Source of the DNA: Gaertneriomyces semiglobifer
Taxonomy: Eukaryota; Chytridiomycota; Chytridiomycetes; Spizellomycetales; Spizellomycetaceae
DNA length: 64,000 bases
Assembly: GCA_025558075.1 (NCBI GenBank)
Contig: JAHLKF010000009.1
Location: forward strand, 310,001-374,000
Direction: 5' to 3'
Shown: positions 22,138-34,372 of the stretch, piece by piece
How positions within the stretch are numbered: the stretch's first letter is position 1
How the letters are laid out: the number at the start of each line of letters is the position of its first letter
Made by a program: the position numbers and the translations under genes
The notes under the pieces: model-generated
Databases searched by the model: none
Told to the model about the DNA's origin: nothing
Seen by the model: the letters and a program-made list of their open reading frames with translations, nothing else

Positions 22138-24374
22138 TTATATTCCCAGTTCTTCCATATCCACACCACTCTTTCTCATCATTTCATCAAACGCTACAAA
22201 AAAACGACGAGAACAGAGACCAAACCATCCGATCAATACCAAATAAACAACAAAACTCAAAAGAAAACACTGTTTGTTGTGTTTACCTTTCGCCGCCCCC
22301 TTCTTCACACTCTCCACATCACTCATCTCAAACAAATACGGCCGCATCTCCAATTTCTTTTTCATGGCTTCCACTTCACTGCGATACGTCTCATCACGTT
22401 GTTTCTGAAGCTGCTTTTGGGCGCGGAGTTTACGTGCGTTTTCGGCGGTGTGAAGGGATGTACGGGTTTGTACGAGGACTGCCATGCGTGTTCGAATCAC
22501 ATTGTTCGTTCTCTTAAAAAAAGGAAGTAAAGTGTCACAAAAAAACGTTTTTGAGGTTGATGTGTGTGTGTGTGTTTTTTTTTTACCTTTTGTGAGTCTT
22601 TCCATTCTTGTTCTTTCCGCTTCTCCTCTTCCTCTCGTTTCAGACGTTCCTCCTCTTTCGCTTTCCGATGTGTGACTTTGAGGATATAAGAATGTGTAGG
22701 TTTGGGTGGTCGTGCGGTCGCGGTATTATGGGATTGATGTGTGGGTGGTGGTCGTGGTAGATGTTGATGTCGGGTCGGAGGTTTAGTGGATGTAGGAGAG
22801 CATTGGTGTTTTCGTTTATGAGAGGATTCTTGATGGGATTCTACGCCTTTGAAGGGTTCGGGTCTGCAACATGCGTTCGACAAAAAACAAAGAGAATGGC
22901 GTTAAGAAAATAACGTTCATGAGAAAATGCAGTGGGAAAAACATAAAGCCCTTCCCCCCGCTGTTGCTCTAAACGGTACTCACATTGTGGGTACAAACTC
23001 TTTTCGTCGGTCTTGCAACTTGGACTCAAAAGCATGTTGGAGTTTCTGATACGGCGGGATATCGCCACTACGAATGACGGGATGAAAGGTATGTTCGGGA
23101 GTCAACCCCGCTCGGAGTTCGTTTTGCTGTAGGGTCTGCAACCGTCTTCGCCCATCTTCCGCAGCCTCAGCAATGATTTTCGGCGGCCCTTTCCGTTCAG
23201 TGTCTGGGCCGTTTTTGGATGTAGGTCTGGATGATGAGGATGGTGTAGGCGGGACAGCTCGATCGAGGACTTGTTCCAAGGTGGTACTGGTGTCGTGGGA
23301 AGGTTTAGTACAACCGCAAGCGGCGTCACCCCATCCGCTCAAAAAAGGTGATTCCTTTTTGACAGTAGTATTGATGGGTGTGGAGGGTCGAGTGTCTTTT
23401 TTGTGGGTCGCCCATTTGGCGCTGATTTTCCCATACTTGGGCAAGATGGAACTGGCAGGTACAGGGTTGGCCTTGAACCCCCGTTCCTGCATGGCAAAGA
23501 GATGTGCTTCTTGCTGTGCGAGTTCTTTTTCGAGACGTTTCTGAGATGTGGTCTTTTTGGAGGGCCGATGGGCGGCGCGGGGGACGAGAGGTACCTTTTG
23601 TTTTTGCTGCGAATGACTAGTACTAGGTCGACATGTCTTGGATTTCACTCGACTGCTACTCGTACCACTACTATTACTACCGCCGTAGAGGAGGGCGTGC
23701 ACGCGTGCTTGGAAACTCTTTGTGGTTCGTGGCATACCGGCCACAACAGAATAAGTGTCTAATGTCTCCATGGCAGCACATTCTGAGCCCGAGTCGTACC
23801 CGGCATCGCTGATCCAGTCTTTTCCTCTACTATGCATATGAGCGGGAGGAGGAGCCCAGTCCAGTTGGCGGAAGACGGCTTCGGCCACTGCAGGATGTTC
23901 TAAAGGAAACGCGCTGTCGATGTCGTTGGATTTGCATAGATGCGCCCACATTTCTGCAATGTCGCCCCCTTCGTCGTTGACAACGGCATGGTTGTGGTGG
24001 TTGGCGTTCCCACTGTAAGATGCGTTGTGGCGAAGGAGTTTTGCTTTGAGGTGCTCTGCACGGTGGGCGAGGAGTCTTCGTTCGCTTTCTGCACGAATGT
24101 AATCATGATCATTGAGGAGTTCCTCTTTGAAGACTGGCATTGTTAGTACTCGATCATCAGAAGTCAGATGTGCATCATCTAGAACGTCGACTGTTGGGTT
24201 TGCCTGCGGTTGAACAGAATTAGAAGTAGTGGGGGTTGCAGTAGTCTCATTAACATCAGTGGCGGGAGTAGGAGGGTTGACAGATATTTGAGATGGTTTG
24301 TACAGTGGTTGAGGCGAGAGTTTGATGCCTTGTACGAATGGAAGCGGATGCTGTTGCTGTTGCGACGACGCCAT
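22138..24374 (-). CDS. FAM161-like ciliary/centriolar protein
   Basis: Four exons on the minus strand (24374-22984, 22863-22587, 22512-22287, 22193-22138) give 649 residues. Family-like features appear in order: a FAM161-type motif near residues 325-345 (RGFKANPVPASSILPKYGKI); the block FHPVIRSGDIPPYQKLQHAF, continuing into IPEPFKG across the first junction; a run of Lys/Glu helix; and the C-terminal block SEVEAMKKKLEMRPYLFE. In animals FAM161 proteins bind microtubules at the ciliary base and inside centrioles. Here they would fit the zoospore flagellum. The N-terminal 250 residues are disordered. The start at 24374 (MASSQQQQ) is preferred because the upstream in-frame ATG at 24500 would include translated poly-G sequence. 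The assignment rests on motif pattern, not a search. Confidence 0.7.
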
Positions 24375-25292
24375 GGTGCAGTTTTTCTGGTCCGTTCCCT
24401 TGTTATGCTTTCGTGCAAGGTACAATTTACGACGGAGTAGGATCAACATGTTCGGCTGGGGGGGGGGGGGGGGGAGATCCGTTTCCATAAATAGTAACAC
24501 ATTAATTAATTTGCCGTCGTCATTTCGTTAACATCACACTCTAGTATTTAGTTCACCGTTTGATAGATAGCACACTAGTACTACTGCCACTAGCAAACGG
24601 CGGATTAATTTACATTATATAGCGAACATGAGCACCGTACCTTTGCATTGCATGTGCAGTGGTCTCGTCTCCGTGGAGAACAGAACCACAACGCGTTCTG
24701 CCCTTCTCCGACTCCGACTCTATCATGCGATACTCATGTGACTGTGCATGTGACTACCATGTGACTCAATATTAGAGCATCACCACGCCCCACCCCCAAA
24801 ACCTTAATTCCGCGTAATTGTAATGCATGGGCATCCATCCACGTCATCACTCACTCACTCACTTGGCCGCCTTGTCCCGTTTCCTTTTGCCCAATTTTGT
24901 CTTGGCGCGCCCATCACAAGTGTTTCATAATAACACAATAATAATCCAATCAATATTAATAGGATCGCTTGCTAGTAACTGCTGTATGTAACCTTGCTGT
25001 AACATAACTGCTGTAACATAACTGCTAGTACACATATACAATATCAGTCAGTCAGTAGTAGTAGTAGTAGTAGTACCTCATTCTCAGGTCATAATATTGA
25101 ATTTTGCATAGGCACAGCACAGCACTGCACAGGCGTAAGTAAAAGTAGACGTGCGTGCGTAGGAAACATTAACAAGAAAAAGAGACAGGCAGACAGACAG
25201 ACAGAGGTGGCAAACACACACACAAGAAAGGCACATACATACACACATAATAATAGTATATATAGACATACACAGCAGCAGCAGCAACAGCA
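24375..25292. other. Divergent intergenic region rich in simple repeats
   Basis: About 920 bp between the FAM161-like and CTL-like starts. It contains a 17-G run at 24458-24474, TCAC repeats near 24850, a tandem copy of ctgtaacataactg near 25000, a TAG trinucleotide run near 25055-25075, and CAGA repeats near 25190-25205. It probably carries both promoters. Confidence 0.5.
24458..24474 (+). repeat. 17-nt poly-G tract
   Basis: An uninterrupted run of 17 G residues upstream of the FAM161-like gene. Such a run can form G-quadruplexes and is prone to length change and sequencing error. Confidence 0.8.
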
Positions 25293-27071
25293 ATGGCCGG
25301 CTACGGCAAAATTCATGATCAGCCTGCTGCGGGTGCAATGTACGATGCTCAACCCGCCCCGCCTTATGCCGCTGCAGGTAGTGGTTATGGAGGTCAGCAG
25401 CAGTACGGTCAAGCGCCATACGCACAACAACCATACGCACAACCATATGCCCCACAACAGCCATACGCACAACCATACGCACAACAACCGTATGCTCAAG
25501 GGTATCCACCACCACATCAGCAACAGCAACAGTCTTATGCCATACATCCGTCCTTTGCTTCCAACGCTCAACCACCCTCACACCCACCGCCGCCCATGCA
25601 GGGAGGGAGTAGCTCAGACAAAATAAACAAGGAACCCAAATACAAGGACCTCTGGGCCGCCATCCTCTTTGGTGTCTGCTTTGCCGGTTTCGTTGTATGC
25701 GCCTACTTCGGTATCAGGGACCTCAAGTTTGCCGACGCCAACGAAGGGTCCGGCGATGCCCCCAAAAAAGATGGCGAGTTCGTCGTCCCGCCTGCAAAAG
25801 ACATTGGGGGCATCATGGGCGCCACCATCGGCGCGGGCTTTGTCCTCTCCGCCCTCTACTTTGTACTCATGCAAAAGTTTGCCGGAAAACTCATCAAAGT
25901 CTCCCTCGTCTTTCAAATTGCCGTCCTAATTGCTTTGGCCGTCTACTACTTTTACATTGGCGCTACCGTAGCAGGTATCATCTGGGTCGTCTTTGCCGGC
26001 CTCCTGGCCTTTTTCTTTTGGTCGTGGAGAGATCGCATCCCCTTTGCCAAGTTAATGTTGAAAACCGTCACCAAAATCACCAGACAGTTCCCCGCTACCT
26101 TGCTCGTCGGTTTTATTGGCTTGGTCGTTGAAACCGCCTTTAGCGCACTATGGCTCGCCACCTTTGCCGGCTTGATGCAACATTTCGACGACAAGCAGAG
26201 CGGGTCCGGCGTCCGCTACGTGGCCATTGTCTTTATGCTCTTTATCTTTTACTGGGTCACCTGTGTCATTGGAAACGTCGTCCACGTCACCACCTCGGGG
26301 CTCTTTGCCGCTTACTACTTTACCGGCACCGTCTCAGGTCCCGGTGGCAAAGTCTCCATTCCCTCCAGAAACCCCACCGCCCAATCCGCCAAACGCGCCC
26401 TCACGACCAGTTTCGGAAGTATCTGTTTCGGAAGCCTGATCATCGCCCTCCTCCAGACCATCCGTGCCCTCCTCCGCTCCGCTGCCAGCCAAGCCGCCGA
26501 CGACGGCAACATCGGCGCCGCCCTCTGTGCCGCCTGCGCCCAATGCTGTCTCGGCTGGATCGAAGCCATCATCGAGTACTTTAACAAATGGGCCTTTGTC
26601 CAAGTCGCCATCTACGGCAAAGACTACATCACCGCTGCAAAAGACACATGGCGGCTCTGCAAGTCCCGAGGCATCGACGCCATCATCAATGATAGTCTGG
26701 TCGCGACCGTTTTGTCAATGGGCTCCCTCCTCGTGGGCTTCATCTGTGGATTCATTGCGTACTTGTACGTCCATTTCTCGGATAATATCCCGAGTGAGAC
26801 CTTGCATTATGTCGTGTTTTGCCTTTTGGGTGTGTTCTTTGGAGTCGCGGAGTTTGCTGTTTTGGCGAATGTCATTGATAGTGGGGTGACGACTACGTTT
26901 GTGTGTTTGGCGGAGGATCCGGCCGCGTTGTATAGGACGAAGCCGGAAGTGTATGAGAAGATTCGGGAGGTGGGTTTCTGTGTTTTTTTTTTTTTTTTGG
27001 ATTGGAAGTGATTCGTCGTAACTGATTTTTGACTTTTTTAGGTTTACCCCGAGGTGATGCTCGCGGTCTAG
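25293..27071 (+). CDS. Choline-transporter-like protein (CTL/PNS1 family)
   Basis: Two exons (25293-26969 and 27042-27071) encode 568 residues; the last exon supplies only nine residues (VYPEVMLAV). The N-terminal 110 residues are cytosolic and low-complexity, with repeated PYAQ/PYAQQ units, followed by about ten hydrophobic helices beginning with DLWAAILFGVCFAGFVVCAY. The CTL signature region is visible in the later helices: KRALTTSFGSICFGSLIIAL, a Cys-rich loop ALCAACAQCCLGWIEAIIEY, and FVCLAEDPAALYRTKPEVY near the C-terminus. The family sits in the plasma membrane. Choline transport is shown for animal members, while the yeast PNS1 role is unclear. Gene-rich codon bias (C-ending codons) in the first two thirds suggests good expression. 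Confidence 0.9.
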
Positions 27072-27534
27072 AACCGTTTGTTGCTCTGTCGTCGGACAAC
27101 AAACACACACACAAGTTTTCCGGAACCCAAAAATGGGTTCCTTTCCTCACACCTATTTCTGTTTGACAACACTCACCAAACCGGGAGAATTCGTGGAACT
27201 GTGACGAAATATCATTCGTGTGAAAACTTAGGATGGTTAATTCAATGGTCTTCTTGAAACATTTAACATTGAGAAGAGTTCCTTTCTTTTGTGTGTTGTT
27301 ATGGAACGAACTGGTTGTGGTTTTTGATTTAATGTATAATGAATTGTAGTACTGTTTTTTTCTTGTGGATTGGTTAAAAAAGGCCAGAAACTGAAAATTG
27401 GATATGAGTTTGGGCTGTGCATGTTAGGGATCCTTGGTATAACAAAAACGCACGGGAATTGTTGAGAAAATGTGCATTCATTTGTTTTTGTCCCCGCGCA
27501 GAATGGACCTTGCTTATCTGTCTTTTCATACTCT

Positions 27535-27565
<31 letters not shown>

Positions 27566-27600
27566 GTGGGGAAGGTCTTGTATTTACATATTTAATTTTT
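27072..27600. other. Intergenic region between convergent genes with T/G runs
   Basis: About 530 bp between the CTL-like and RAX2-like 3' ends. It ends with a run of 12 T followed by 22 G at 27533-27566. No gene seen. Confidence 0.5.
27545..27566 (+). repeat. 22-nt poly-G tract
   Basis: An uninterrupted run of 22 G preceded directly by poly-T, just beyond the RAX2-like stop codon. It could form a G-quadruplex on the plus strand and a C-tract on the sense strand of the gene's 3' UTR. Its exact length should be treated with caution. Confidence 0.8.
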
Positions 27601-27758
27601 TTACATTGGACGTCCTGCTATATCCCTATTCGCATAGAACACGGGTAACGACACATACCGTCTCGGGAAGACGCCGATGTCGCCCCATTGACCGGTTCCG
27701 TAATCCACCATTCCCATCCTATAAAAAATCCAAAATAAAAAGAAAGAAAAAACGAAAA

Positions 27759-27799
<41 letters not shown>

Positions 27800-30700
27800 A
27801 GTGTCAGTGTCAGTGGTGTGTTTGGAAAGGGGAGAAAAGCGTAAGTGAGAAAAATGAACAAACAAACAAACATAAAGTGGTATGTGAAAAAACCAAAATC
27901 ATAAAACAGTGATTTTTTCGTCACCCCCCACTCCACGTTTTTTTTCTTTTTCGTGTGTGAGTTGATTGATGAATGTGTGATTGTTTTTTTGTGTTTTGGT
28001 TTTTTTTTTTTTTTTTACGTACCACCATTCATCATCTTCCCGACTCAACACCAAAATCGTGTCTCCCCTCTCAAACGCGATTTCACCAAACTCTGTGCCT
28101 GGGTTGGGGTGTGTTGCGATGTAGAGTGTGCCTGCCGCGGATGACAATGACGATTTTGAGGATTTTGAAAATTGAGTTTGTGATGTGTGGGGTGTGTGGG
28201 GGGTGTGGGGGCCGCAGGAGATGCGGAGGGGGTAGGTTGTGGGGAGTGAGAGGCGGTTGTGATGATGGGTGTGGGTAGTGCGTATGGGAAAGAGAGTGTG
28301 TGTATGTTCATTTGTGTTGTTATTTTGTGTGTGGGAGGCGGGGAACCGAAGTTTATCACGTAACCGTGGTGTCGAAACCATCCTCATCATCTCCCCTTCA
28401 AAAAAGTTCGGTGTCGGTGTCGTAAACGGTACTGCCGGCGTACCCATCACCGCTTCCTCCAAATCACCACCTTCTTGTTGTTGTTGTTGTTGTTGTTGTT
28501 CGATACCTATTTCTTCATCAGATGGTCCCCCTTGTTCCTCATCCATCAATTTCCGTCCCTCCTCTCCCCTTACCCTCACTTTCCACGCTCGAAAGTAAAC
28601 GTATGGTCCCACACACACCCCGCACAAAAGCGCAGTGGTGAGAACACACAAGAGCACGAGCACGGCGGTTCCCCACCCCGGCACGCCAGACCGTGTATCT
28701 CCCATCACATCAAGTGGATCGTGTATCACTGGGGGAGAGAGGATTTGGAAGTGTGTCGTGCCCGTGTGAGATGAAGTATGGATGAGTGGACGTAACCCGT
28801 GTGAGGGTGTGAATAGCATCACGGTCGATTTTGTGTTGGATGCGGTGAATGTTAATGCGTAGGTGGATGGGAATGGGAGAGGGGTTATAGTTATGGATGT
28901 GAGGTGTGGAAGGGGGAGGGTGTACATGCCCGTCAGTGTCACCCCAACAGTTGTGACACCACCCTTCTGATGCTTCGTCTCATGGATTTGGGTTTCCCAA
29001 AGCACGTAGTTGGTGTTCGTACGTGCAACGAGCGTGATTCCTGGTGTGTTTCCCTGCACGGATACCGCGACCACTTCCTCTCCATTTTCACTGTTCTGTG
29101 GTATGGGTATCGATATCATTTTTTTGGTCGTCCAATCGTATAACCCCGCCACCATCTTTTTCCCATCCACGATGAACCGGCCCCCCACAACCACGTATTC
29201 CTACATTCTGAAATGAGCTTAATCAACAAACGAACTGCAGAGGATTGGGATGTGTACCTCGTACGACATGATAGCGTTCACTTTCCCGGTTAGGTGGAGG
29301 TTGGGAAGTCCGGACGTCCATCGGGAGGTGAGGATGTCCCATGCGCAGAGGGTGGAACAGGGGATGTGGGTGGTGGTTGTGAATTGGCCAGAAAGAATGA
29401 TGAGAGAGTGCGACGACGTAAGACAAGTGACTGAATGACAAACATTATAGGTGAGTGGAGACAAGTATTGTGTGGACCACTTTTTGTTCGTTTGTATAAT
29501 ACGTACCCTTCGGTTGGATTTGTTCTGGAGTATCCGGTATCAGAGCCCCCCCGACACGCGTAACCGTACGTGTAGAAACCGTGTAATAAGCAAGTCCAAC
29601 CTGCGATCCCACATCGTCCGAGTTCGAAGGAAACCGTCCCACCATCCAAACCCGCTCATCGCCAGTCGGACCATTCCCATCATTCACAACCAACCGATCG
29701 ATCTCAACATCCATATCCAGATCAAGTCCTTCCCAACCCGCAGTTCCAGGCTGCCACCGTGCCAACCCATACCGCGATCCAAACAGGGGGAGGTACAACC
29801 TCCCCGCCACATATAGCGTCTGTGAACCCGATGAGGCGGTGGGAGGGATCCATACACCGTCCGTCACCCGCGAAGACGGGAGGAGGCCCGGCACAACATC
29901 AGCGCGCGATGCAGTATCAGAGTCGTAGGTGACAGTCTCATCACTTAAGAGTGGTCCCATCATATCCACACTCGCAACCCCACTAACTCGTACCGCCTCC
30001 ACTTGCATATCCACCGACCCACTCATCACCACCCATTCCTCGTCCCTCCCATCCTGCTGGGATGAGATACCGTACGCCCGCTTCACCCCCATCGCGAACT
30101 CCCCCGGAACCCACCCCACCCGAAAATCATACACCGCATACCCTGGCGCCTTTCCCACACTTTGCGAAACCGTGTGTTCAAACCCTCCTACAATACGCAT
30201 CATGTCGCTTGACAGAACCATGTTGGATACCTCCCCGTCCACCCCGAACTGCGTGACTGACCCATCAAGCTGCGAAACATGTGGTGGCGGGATGTATGTG
30301 TTTAAAACTAGATCGTAGAACGCAATGTTGTGGTATGTGAATACCATGGAGGAGAGGTGAACGGAATGAGTGAATCGACCGGCGAGGATGCATGTTGAGT
30401 TATGGATGATCGTGGAGGTGATGGTGCCCTGTATAGTAAGTATCAATTGTTCAGGTGTGGTGGGAGTGGAGAGCCGGAGAAGTGTTGTATGGGTTTCGCT
30501 GGCGGAGATTCCCAATGGGATAGAGCGTGAACTTGTAACCGTGGTATCCGATGACACTAGATAAACAACATGGTGAGGTGATTTCATATATGTGAGGAAT
30601 CGCTCGTGGTAGCATACCGTTTAAAGCACGTATATCCCAGACATCACCCATGCGCTCGCGGTCATGTCCATTCACATCCATCCAAAATGATTTCTTCGAA

Positions 30701-32350
30701 GTCGGTAAAACATGACGAACTCTGACCGCATCAACACCCACGTCTGTCCCGTCTACAGGTTGAATCCTCACCACCACCCGTTCACTCCCCACCTCCGTGC
30801 TCGTAGTCTGGCGATACACCTCCATCCATTCCTCTGAAAACTCTACCCTCGCGAACCGGCCAGGGTCAGACGGGAGACTGACTTCCACATGTGTTCTATT
30901 AGGTGGTTTGCGTAGTGCGATCTCCACTTCTCCAATTGGAAGCGCAAGATGAAACTCTACGAAACGGATGAGAACGTGACGAGCGTGAAAATAGGGTAGG
31001 AGTGTCACCTGTATATGAACCTTGAAGAACTGCATGGCTTGTTGTGTTGAAGAGGGAACAGGCATACGAATTTGAGTAAACGAGTGTTTCTATTATAGGT
31101 AAGAATGAGTTTTAGGAATAATTGAGAAATTGGATGGGTACGGACCTTGTGGGTATACTAATAGATCTGCTAAAGTCGTAGTTGTGGTGGTGGCGAGACC
31201 AGGTGTGGGGTGTAGGATGATTTTGAGACCTCGTGTTGGTTTTGGTCGTAACACCACGAACCGTTGGGGTTCTTCGCTTTCCAGCAACCGACACCAGTCA
31301 CTGCAATTTCTTATGGTTCCGTTCGACGTAACGGAAGCAAGCGTGTACGGGTCTCCTTTAAGTGTTTCCACTCTAAAAACCCCGTAAAAACAAAAACAAA
31401 CAAACGCGCTCAATCCCGTGTAGTGCGAAAACCCTAACATACAATCATGTCACTTACCGAAACCACGCGACATGTCGATTAACAATCTCAACCCCTTCGA
31501 TCACCATCTCATCCCAAAACCCGATCCTCGTCTCCTCCTTAGAAAGCGCGACAGACCCGTTCCGACACATCACCGACCGTATTCCCACATTCACACCTGA
31601 CGCGCGTATCACCTCTCCATCCATAAGCGGCGTACCAAACACAGTCTTCTCCCCAATTGTACCCTGCACCACCACATTCCCTCCCCCTTTGAGAGTTGTC
31701 ACGTTTGTTACGTTCCCCCATAGAGGAAGCATCACCCACCTATCCCTCCACAAAGCGACATTCGAAACCACGACACGACCACCACTCCACATGGGATACC
31801 ATCTCTCACTCACCCCGCTTGCAACAATCCCCCCCGTTGAGTCAACGCAAATCGAATTGAGAGTTGTCCAGTGTTCTGGAAGCGGTAAGGCGGTGACATC
31901 TCCCGTGATGGGATTGAGAAGCGCCGTGTGAGCGATGGGGTGGTCGTTGATGGATGTGAAATTTCCTATCAGCAGGATTTGGGTGGTTTCAGATACCAGA
32001 GAGTGGGGTGTATGCGTGATATGGTGTATGTCCCCTGCCACGAAATGGTGCTGGAAGCGAGTGCCTATGTTTGATTTCTTAAGAACAGTCAACTTGGTTG
32101 TGTTCGATGAAATAGATGTGTTCCATTCAGTTCTCCCCGTGTGAGAATCCAAAACTGAAACCCCGTCGAACTCGCCAATGAGTACGACCCGTCTCTTCCA
32201 TGTTGCCAGAAACTCATCGGTGACTGGCGGTTGGGAAATGGGGCGTCTGGTAAATGTCGAAAGGAGTGTTGAGAGCAATGTTACAGCAAACAGAAGACAA
32301 GCGAACGATAGGGTCACTCGAACGCTGCCGTAGCGCAAGTAGCCCAACAT
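27601..32350 (-). CDS. RAX2-like cortical polarity protein with a C-terminal SH3 domain
   Basis: Seven exons on the minus strand (32350-31458, 31372-31159, 31089-30618, 30556-29507, 29430-29258, 29200-28023, 27718-27601) encode 1365 residues. An N-terminal signal anchor (LSFACLLFAVTLLSTLLSTF) precedes about 1000 residues of beta-propeller or kelch-like repeats with the G-N-F pattern (ILLIGNFTSIN, CILAGRFTHS, LYVAGRLYLP, WMVGRFPS). This is the layout of Rax2, the yeast cortical landmark for bud-site selection. A transmembrane helix (AVLVLLCVLTTALLCGVCV) leads to a cytosolic tail with a poly-Gln run. The tail ends in an SH3 domain: LYIATHPNP, FERGDTILVLSREDDEWW and GDIGVFPRRYVSL. The SH3 is completed only by the last 118-nt exon. 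RAX2 homologues usually lack an SH3. The ATG at 32350 starts the anchor; the frame is open further upstream. Confidence 0.8.
27762..27792 (+). repeat. GA dinucleotide microsatellite in an intron
   Basis: About 15 GA units inside the last intron of the RAX2-like gene. On the sense strand this is a TC tract near the 3' splice site, which may act as an extended polypyrimidine tract. Confidence 0.75.
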
Positions 32351-32774
32351 GTTGTTTTTGCTGTCAAGCAAATGGGGAGCTGTTCTGGGGTTCGCATAAC
32401 CAGCGTCTGACCCATCCCGCCGCAATGCCTCGTGCCGGAAAAGCGAATGACAGCACACATCGTGAATAAAGTGTCCCTGTAAAAAATGTCGATACGGCTT
32501 TTCATAATAGGTGTCAGTCCCCAACTGTACTGTTCGCTTCGAACGACACTCACGCGTTGAGCTGTGCCACCCAACAGCGGCACAGTTACAATTGACGCCC
32601 GTCGGAAACAGCTTACTCAACCCAACGGCACAGTTGTGTAAACTATTCACGTGATTAGTCTGATTTTCTTGTTCGCCACTAGACGACGTTGGGACTTTGG
32701 CAATTTGGGCTCGAATTTCTTCCTTTTTCCTGCTCACTGCCCAGTCAGATATTCGTCCATAGCATATTAGCAAA
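32351..32774. other. Divergent promoter region of RAX2-like and RPS15
   Basis: About 420 bp between the two start codons. The RAX2-like frame stays open through here on the minus strand, so part may be coding if translation starts upstream. No TATA box is obvious. Confidence 0.4.
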
Positions 32775-33808
32775 ATGGTGCGTGAGTTTTTGGCTGTTTT
32801 GGGTGCGGTTGCTGGAGAAGAGAGCAGGGTTTGGAAGGGGTTGTTGTCGTGCTGGGTTGTGGTGGATGAGATGTAGCGCAGGTTGATTTCCGGGTAGAGG
32901 TGCTTGGTGTGTAGTGATGAAGATGTGGAGCTCGGGACGATATCGGATGGGTGTGATGATTGGGGATGTAGGATGCGGGTTGCAATTTGGGACAAGTTGA
33001 CGAAGGAAGGATTTTACGATCTAATGTTCTCGGACTGTGGAGTACTTGAAGTGTTAATCGGTCCGTAGTTTGCCGACTTGGGATCACATCTTTTTACGCA
33101 TCGATCCTGGAACGGCATTCTTGGAGACACAGAAGGGGGCTAGCGAAACCGGAGAGAGATGATAAAGTTGACATGCCGGACGTTTAGACAAGTGATGAAT
33201 CTAACATCAGAATTTCCGTATACAGGCTGACGAATTCGACCAAGAGTCCGCTGCGGACATGAAGAAGAAGAGGACCTTCAGGAAGTTTACCTTCCGTGGA
33301 GTCGACCTCGACCAGCTTCTCGACCTCAGCAGCGAGCAGGTACATGTCCCACCCGAATCAGCAGTCGACGAATGGATTACGTTTACTTATGCTTTTGAAA
33401 TAGCTTATGGACCTTGTCCACGCTCGCGCTCGTCGTAGGTTCCAGCGCGGTCTCAAGCGCAAGCCCATGGGTCTCATCAAGAAGCTCCGTAAGGCCAAGA
33501 AGGAGGCTGCCCCTGGTGAGAAGCCCGAGGTTGTCAAGACCCACCTTCGTGACATGATCATTGTTCCCGAGATGATTGGATCAGTTGTCGGTGTCTACAA
33601 CGGAAAGACCTTCAACCAGGTTGAGGTTAAGGCTGAGATGATTGGTCACTACCTTGGCGAGTTCTCCATTACCTACAAGCCCGTCAAGCACGGTCGTCCG
33701 GGTATTGGTGCCACCCACAGCTCTCGGTATGTAATTTTTGCAGTTGGTTTTGGTTCGTGTGCGGTTGGTCTAATTCTGTTTGCGTCTAGTTTCATTCCTC
33801 TTAAATAG
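32775..33808 (+). CDS. RPS15: Cytosolic ribosomal protein uS19 (RPS15)
   Basis: Four exons (32775-32777, 33226-33339, 33404-33726, 33790-33808) encode 152 residues, the standard length. Exon 1 is just the ATG, followed by a 448-bp intron, far longer than the others in this window. Long first introns are common in fungal ribosomal protein genes. The protein shows the near-invariant family sequence: [67 protein letters not shown] and the C-terminal GATHSSRFIPLK. It sits in the head of the 40S subunit near the decoding site. The last intron (63 bp) is a multiple of three with no stop, so retention would insert 21 residues before FIPLK. The one-codon first exon is inferred from the good donor (atg|gtgcgt) and the need for a Met before ADEF. 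Confidence 0.93.
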
Positions 33809-34372
33809 AGGGTTTTGCGTCTTGTGCAGTTCGTTGGTGGTGTGGGTCTAATAAAGTCAAAAAGCCGAAGATCATTGTCCTGTGTTGCACTTCTGCTTTG
33901 TGTCGTGTCTCTTCTCCCTTGTGCGTCCTACCGGGCATATTTTTTTGCGGATGGATGCTCCCACCGTATCTAGTGCTCTGTACGCAACGAAGAATCGCCG
34001 ACGTTCTTCTGCTTTGATGTTGTCCACGCCAACACTCGCGAGCTCCGCAATCGTGAAGTCGGGGGTTCCCTCATCTTTTACATGTGGTATAAAAACCAGC
34101 CAAGATGCTGCTGCTTGGGACTGGAGAAATCGCCAAGATCGCCCTTTAGACAAATCACGTGCATATCACCTGCTCTTACGTGCCAATAAACCCTAGCACT
34201 AGCTTACATAATGTGAGTTATGACCCGACCCAAGTCTGCGAACACTTCAAACCGGACGAAAGTGAGATCCTACCACGGATTGGCATCTTAAAATACAGAA
34301 CGCATCGCGCAAGGTTCCCGAGAGGATCTGTGTTTACAGACGAGCAACGAACTGTGTCTCCACTATCTCACG
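33809..34372. other. Intergenic region, 3' of RPS15 and 5' of the THO1-like gene
   Basis: About 560 bp. Short open frames on both strands near 33870-34200 overlap each other and have no domain. No RNA gene seen. Confidence 0.4.

Noticed and set aside
25084..25587. Overlapping minus-strand frames of about 160 codons rich in Cys, Val and Leu
   Set aside because: They arise from CA/CAG-type repeats and the PYAQ-coding repeats of the CTL-like gene on the other strand.
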